DNA from: Desulfuromonas sp.
Lineage (GTDB): Bacteria; Desulfobacterota; Desulfuromonadia; Desulfuromonadales; Desulfuromonadaceae
Length of the DNA: 63,227 bases
Direction of reading: 5' to 3'
NCBI GenBank assembly: GCA_021162745.1
Contig: JAGGYC010000123.1
Coordinates: 1 to 63,227, forward strand
Below the pieces are notes generated by a model, which saw only the letters and a list, made by a program, of their open reading frames with translations, ran no database searches and had not been told where the DNA came from. The position numbers were made by a program, and so were the translations under genes. Every line of letters starts with the position of its first letter. The first letter of the stretch is position 1. Of this stretch, positions 59,831-63,227 are shown piece by piece.

Positions 59831-61339
59831 TTAACGGCCAACAGGGTTAGCCCAACCTTTCGATAACGTCAAAGCCTGCTGCCAACGCTGTTGCAATTGT
59901 TGCGCTTGCGGCGGCGCCATCTGCGGTTCGTAACGCTGGGCCAGTTGCCAGCGAGCATACAGCTCTTCGCGACTTTTCCAAAAACCAACCGCCAGTCCCG
60001 CCAGATAGGCGGCGCCGAGAGCCGTTGTCTCTGTGACAACAGGCACCTCCACCGGCACACCGAGCAGATCGGACTGAAATTGCATCAAAAAACGATTGCC
60101 CACGGCACCGCCATCGGCACGCAACTCCTTGAGAGAAACCCCTGATTCTCGCATCATCGCGCTAACGACATCACAAACCTGAAAAGCGATACTTTCCAGA
60201 GCTGAACGCACCATGTGCTGGCGGGTTGTTCCCCGTGTCAGACCGACAATCAGGCCCCGGGCATACGGATCCCAGTGTGGTGCCCCCAGTCCGGCAAGTG
60301 CCGGCACAAAGTACACATCATCATTACTCTCCAGCTCACGTGCCATCTGTTCCGTTTCACGGGCACTGACAATGAGTCCTAAGCCATCCCGCAGCCACTG
60401 AATCGCCGCACCGGTGACAAATATCGAGCCTTCGAGGGCATATTCCACCGGAGAATCACCCACCCCCCAAGCAATGGTTGTCAACAATCGTTGCTGGCTG
60501 AACACCGCTGTTTCACCGGTGTTCATCAACAAAAACGATCCAGTTCCATAGGTGTTTTTTGCCAACCCCTCACCGTAACAAGCCTGACCAAACAGTGCTG
60601 CCTGCTGATCACCGGCAATCCCGGCAATAGGAACACGTTGGCCAAAAAACACACTGGGATCCGTTTCAGCAAAAAACCCGGAGGAAGGTTTAACCTCGGG
60701 CAGAAGTGCCCGTGGGATATCGAGGCGCTGCAGGATCTCATCATCCCAATCCAGCTGACGAATATTATAGAGCAGCGTTCGTGATGCATTGGAATAATCG
60801 GTGGCATGGCACTGTCCACCCGACAACTGCCACAACAGCCAGCTATCAATCGTACCAAAAGCCAGTTCACCATCAACCGCCTGGCGGCGAAGGAGCACAT
60901 TCTGATCAAGCAACCAATGTAATTTGGTTGCCGAAAAGTAGGGGTCGATCATCAAGCCGGTCTTCTGTTGCCACAATGGCTCAAGTCCTTCCTGCTTTAA
61001 CTCATCACACAACCGAGCGGTACGCCGATCCTGCCAGACGATCGCTCTAGCCACCGGTTTGCCGGTTGCCCGCTGCCACAACAGAGAGGTTTCACGCTGA
61101 TTGGCAATACCGATACAATGCACTTGCGCAGGCTGAACATTGCCCTGTTCCAGTGCCTGCTGAATCACCTGCAACGTAATACGCCACAGTTCATCCGCAT
61201 CGTGTTCGACCCAACCAGGCTGTGGATAATATTGAGGAAACTCGGAATAAGCGCGGCCACACAGCTGACCACGGCGATTAAACAGCAAGACTGTCGAACC
61301 TGTCGTCCCCTGATCGATGGCAAGAACATAACCGTTCAT
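59831..61339 (-). CDS. glpK: Glycerol kinase
   Basis: The 502-residue FGGY kinase converts glycerol to glycerol 3-phosphate. Signatures are [17 protein letters not shown] at the N-terminus, [49 protein letters not shown] (in part), [12 protein letters not shown] and [13 protein letters not shown]. The ATG at 61339 is chosen with AGGGGG a few bases upstream; an adjacent ATG at 61342 is equally possible, and longer frames lack conservation. No glpF or glpD lies in the window. Confidence 0.96.
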   Translation of the reverse strand: MNGYVLAIDQGTTGSTVLLFNRRGQLCGRAYSEFPQYYPQPGWVEHDADELWRITLQVIQQALEQGNVQPAQVHCIGIANQRETSLLWQRATGKPVARAIVWQDRRTARLCDELKQEGLEPLWQQKTGLMIDPYFSATKLHWLLDQNVLLRRQAVDGELAFGTIDSWLLWQLSGGQCHATDYSNASRTLLYNIRQLDWDDEILQRLDIPRALLPEVKPSSGFFAETDPSVFFGQRVPIAGIAGDQQAALFGQACYGEGLAKNTYGTGSFLLMNTGETAVFSQQRLLTTIAWGVGDSPVEYALEGSIFVTGAAIQWLRDGLGLIVSARETEQMARELESNDDVYFVPALAGLGAPHWDPYARGLIVGLTRGTTRQHMVRSALESIAFQVCDVVSAMMRESGVSLKELRADGGAVGNRFLMQFQSDLLGVPVEVPVVTETTALGAAYLAGLAVGFWKSREELYARWQLAQRYEPQMAPPQAQQLQQRWQQALTLSKGWANPVGR

Positions 61340-61498
61340 CATCTCCCCCTCTGTCGCCGACATTTTATCTATCCGACATGTGTGTGACGTACGATCAATC
61401 GTAGCACATAATCCTGAGTCATTATGTTTGCACGATAGAAACCGAGCCTGCGTTAAGCCAAAGAGGCATAACGCCGACAACGAACAAAACGGACAGAA

Positions 61499-62206
61499 TC
61501 ACAGGATAAGAGCACCCGTGCGAGATCCTGAATCTGCGTCACACATTGCTTGAATCTCGTCAAGCTGACCCGACTGGATGAGAACAAAACGTACTCCGAC
61601 ACCGGGCACATTCATCGATTTCCCCCATTCCTGGCACCATCTCACCTCGACCAGAATCGGAGTTTTGTCCATCAATTCAAGAAAACGAACCCACAACCGT
61701 TCCCCCACGGCAATATTCTGCGACATAAACAGAAAACAGCCCCCTTCCGAAAGATCCATGGTCACGGTTTTTTGTGACACCTCTTCAGACATCTGGTCAT
61801 GGAGTGAATAGAGGACATTACAGTGAATGTGCCTGCGTTGCCGCATCCGCAGGCAACGCGGAACAAAAGGGGCACAATAGGTGGAAATGAACGACTTGAT
61901 GGAGATGTTCTGGCCGGGACCCGCTCCGGTCATCAGGGTGCGGATATCACCCGTCGCCGGATCCCAGCGCAAGCGTAACGATGGGTAGACTTCCAACAGT
62001 TCCTTGATCACTTCACGATCAAACGGGGTGGCACGGATTGAGCTGACGATATCGATCAGGACGCCACTACACGGAATCGTTGTCGACTGCTTGAAAAACT
62101 CCTCAAAGCTGGAAACCACCGCACACATGACACCTTGATCGGGAAGTGCCTGCAGGTAGCGTTTCTGTAGTTCCTGATCATGGGCATATAACAGCAACTT
62201 CAACAT
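61499..62206 (-). CDS. PilZ-domain protein with receiver-like N-terminus
   Basis: The 235-residue protein has an N-terminal alpha/beta domain (about 1-105) resembling a receiver fold: LKLLLYAHDQELQKRYLQAL, then SGVLIDIVSSI. The acidic pocket after beta 1 is not clearly conserved. The PilZ domain (about 115-225) has RMRQRRHIHCNV and TMDLSEGGCFLF (DxSxxG), so c-di-GMP binding is likely. The ATG at 62206 follows AAGGTG; a GTG lies 12 bases upstream. It is upstream of glpK with a gap of about 160 bases. The role is unknown. Confidence 0.8.
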   Translation of the reverse strand: MLKLLLYAHDQELQKRYLQALPDQGVMCAVVSSFEEFFKQSTTIPCSGVLIDIVSSIRATPFDREVIKELLEVYPSLRLRWDPATGDIRTLMTGAGPGQNISIKSFISTYCAPFVPRCLRMRQRRHIHCNVLYSLHDQMSEEVSQKTVTMDLSEGGCFLFMSQNIAVGERLWVRFLELMDKTPILVEVRWCQEWGKSMNVPGVGVRFVLIQSGQLDEIQAMCDADSGSRTGALIL

Positions 62207-62277
62207 CGGCACAATCACCTTTTATGAACGACATCCTGTATTTTTACAGAATTGAAAGGGATAAATACGGACAAGGT

Positions 62278-62440
62278 CAAACATGTAAAACCTGTTCTCG
62301 CGCCCATTCGCTGCGCTCCTTCAAGACGCAGAGAAGGTCAAAGGAAAGATCTTGTTTTTGGTTTGGCTTTACCTCTAATTTCTTGTTTTGACTTTGCCTC
62401 TCTCCGCGATCTTTGCGTGCTCTGCACGAGACATGTTTTA
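62278..62440. repeat. Imperfect palindromic intergenic element
   Basis: The ends carry CAAACATGT and ACATGTTTT in inverted orientation. Inside, GACGCAGAGAAGGTCAAAG faces an inverted CGCAAAGATCGCGGAGAGAGG. The words resemble dispersed palindromic intergenic repeats seen in many bacteria. Only one copy is visible here, so repetition in the genome is not shown. Confidence 0.4.
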
Positions 62441-62468
62441 TGCTTTTACTGGTTGTTCCCCTTATCCC

Positions 62469-63149
62469 TTAAAATCCTCCCAATGACCGCCGTTTTTTAC
62501 GGGAAAATTTACCCGCAACCCAACCGATAAACAGCACACCGCCACCGGCAAGAAACCATTTGATCATGGCCGTTTTCAGCATGGCCGCATTATCTTGTTG
62601 TAACTGCCCCAGTTCCTGATTCACCACAGCCAGCTCTTTTTTCAGCCGCTGCCGTTCCTGGTCAATCAACACAACATTTTCTGCCTTCTGCTGCAACTCG
62701 GCCAGGGCCTTCTGACTGTTTTCAAGCAATTCTTCAGTCAGGGCCAGAGACTGAGTTGTTTCAGACAGTTGCAGGCGCATCTGCGCCCCCTCTTTGCCCG
62801 TCACAGAGGCCACAGCTGTCTGTTTCTTTAGTTTAGCTTTGAAAGCTTCAAGCTCTTGACGAACCTTGGCAATTACGGCAGTTTTGGGAGTATTGCGGGA
62901 AACATACTGCTTAAGCACGTAGCCTTCGGTGCCATCGTCCATTCGCACAAACAGATAGTTATCCTGTTCGGAGAGCACCTCCATACGTTCATCGGTCTTC
63001 AGTGTCTTGCTCACTTTAAACTGATTCCCCATCCCTTCACGCAAGGTAATCACTAAGCGATCGGACACATAACGGGTATCAGACCACGCTGAAGAAGCTG
63101 TAAAAAGAATCATCAGTATCAATACTACCGCTTGCCAGCGTGCTTTCAT
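62469..63149 (-). CDS. Exported SH3-domain protein (TIGR04211/YgiM-like)
   Basis: The 226-residue protein has a signal peptide (ARWQAVVLILMILFTASSAWS), a bacterial SH3 domain (TRYVSDRLVITLREGMGNQF, then LSEQDNYLFVRMDDGTEGYV; about 23-90), a coiled coil (about 95-190) and a C-terminal membrane helix (MIKWFLAGGGVLFIGWVAG). The arrangement is that of YgiM/TIGR04211 proteins. It is probably anchored in the inner membrane, with the SH3 and coil facing the periplasm. The ATG at 63149 follows AGGAG. The function is unknown. Confidence 0.85.
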   Translation of the reverse strand: MKARWQAVVLILMILFTASSAWSDTRYVSDRLVITLREGMGNQFKVSKTLKTDERMEVLSEQDNYLFVRMDDGTEGYVLKQYVSRNTPKTAVIAKVRQELEAFKAKLKKQTAVASVTGKEGAQMRLQLSETTQSLALTEELLENSQKALAELQQKAENVVLIDQERQRLKKELAVVNQELGQLQQDNAAMLKTAMIKWFLAGGGVLFIGWVAGKFSRKKRRSLGGF

Positions 63150-63187
63150 CAACACTCTCCTTTGTGAGGTATTACAACAAACCACAT

Positions 63188-63227
63188 CTGTCGGTCTCGC
63201 AAAAACGCTGTCGGTCTCGCAAAAACG
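63188..63227. repeat. Two tandem copies of a 20-base repeat at the window edge
   Basis: The unit CTGTCGGTCTCGCAAAAACG occurs twice in a row (63188-63207, 63208-63227) and the second copy ends exactly at the window end. The array may continue to the right. No spacer separates the copies, so it is not CRISPR-like. Confidence 0.8.

Noticed and set aside
62252-62530. Plus-strand frame across the palindromic element
   Set aside because: It runs through the intergenic repeat and into the antisense of the SH3 gene; low complexity and no family features.
63188-63227. Possible CRISPR repeat
   Set aside because: The copies are directly adjacent with no spacer, and no cas gene is present in the window.

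Overview
The window looks like a chromosomal segment of a Gram-negative deltaproteobacterium of the Desulfuromonadales/Geobacterales type. This is inferred from gene order and protein families: the run pheA-tyrA-aroA-cmk-ispH-rpsA-sppA-ihfB, a separate DHH/CBS-type tRNA A-adding enzyme, several PilZ and TPR proteins, and an endonuclease-type MutL. No species marker such as rRNA is present, so the assignment rests on content alone.

Region 1 to about 7.9 kb is accessory DNA, read as the right part of an integrative element. It holds the N-terminal part of an adenine DNA methyltransferase running off the left edge, a four-helix-bundle gene inside what looks like a small inverted-repeat cassette, a SNF2-type helicase, an unknown 162-residue protein, a DUF3987 (YfjI-like) protein and an AlpA-like excisionase/regulator. 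A 13-base tail resembling the 3' end of a tRNA-Leu gene (7931-7943), followed by a strong terminator, is the proposed right attachment site.

From 8.1 kb on, the content is core genome. A promoter at 8143-8171 drives a partner-switching signalling operon: small membrane protein, SLC5 transporter domain fused to GAF and PP2C/SpoIIE phosphatase, STAS protein, and HATPase kinase. The minus strand then carries rluA-like/lgt/HAD, the aromatic amino-acid and rpsA cluster (12.5-23.6 kb), and a decayed yjbQ relic upstream of pheA. Next comes an operon with tlyA, a YhaO-like phosphoesterase that has lost its metal ligands, a YhaN-like ATPase, a HIT protein, and an HD-type RelA/SpoT homologue whose synthetase half is ruined. 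It is followed by PilZ/AsmA, DUF512-TPR-YkgJ, mutL-miaA-hfq, an ExeA-like ATPase and a TPR protein. A long operon rimI-pyrK-pyrD-A-adding enzyme-site-2 protease-scpA-scpB-rluB closes at 51.9 kb. Plus-strand purM-purN-DUF523-rpmB come next, then yicC-gmk-rpoZ-relA on the minus strand, glpK, a PilZ protein and an SH3 protein.

The most interesting signal is the pair of RelA/SpoT homologues. The one at the rpoZ locus keeps all synthetase residues but has lost key hydrolase residues. The one at 26-27.4 kb keeps every hydrolase residue but has lost the synthetase residues. Together they look like one bifunctional Rel split into two dedicated enzymes. Other notable signals are the degenerate YhaO-like protein, the transporter-phosphatase fusion, the four-helix cassette inserted exactly between a stop codon and a Shine-Dalgarno site, and the yjbQ pseudogene. 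No tRNA, rRNA or CRISPR array was recognised.
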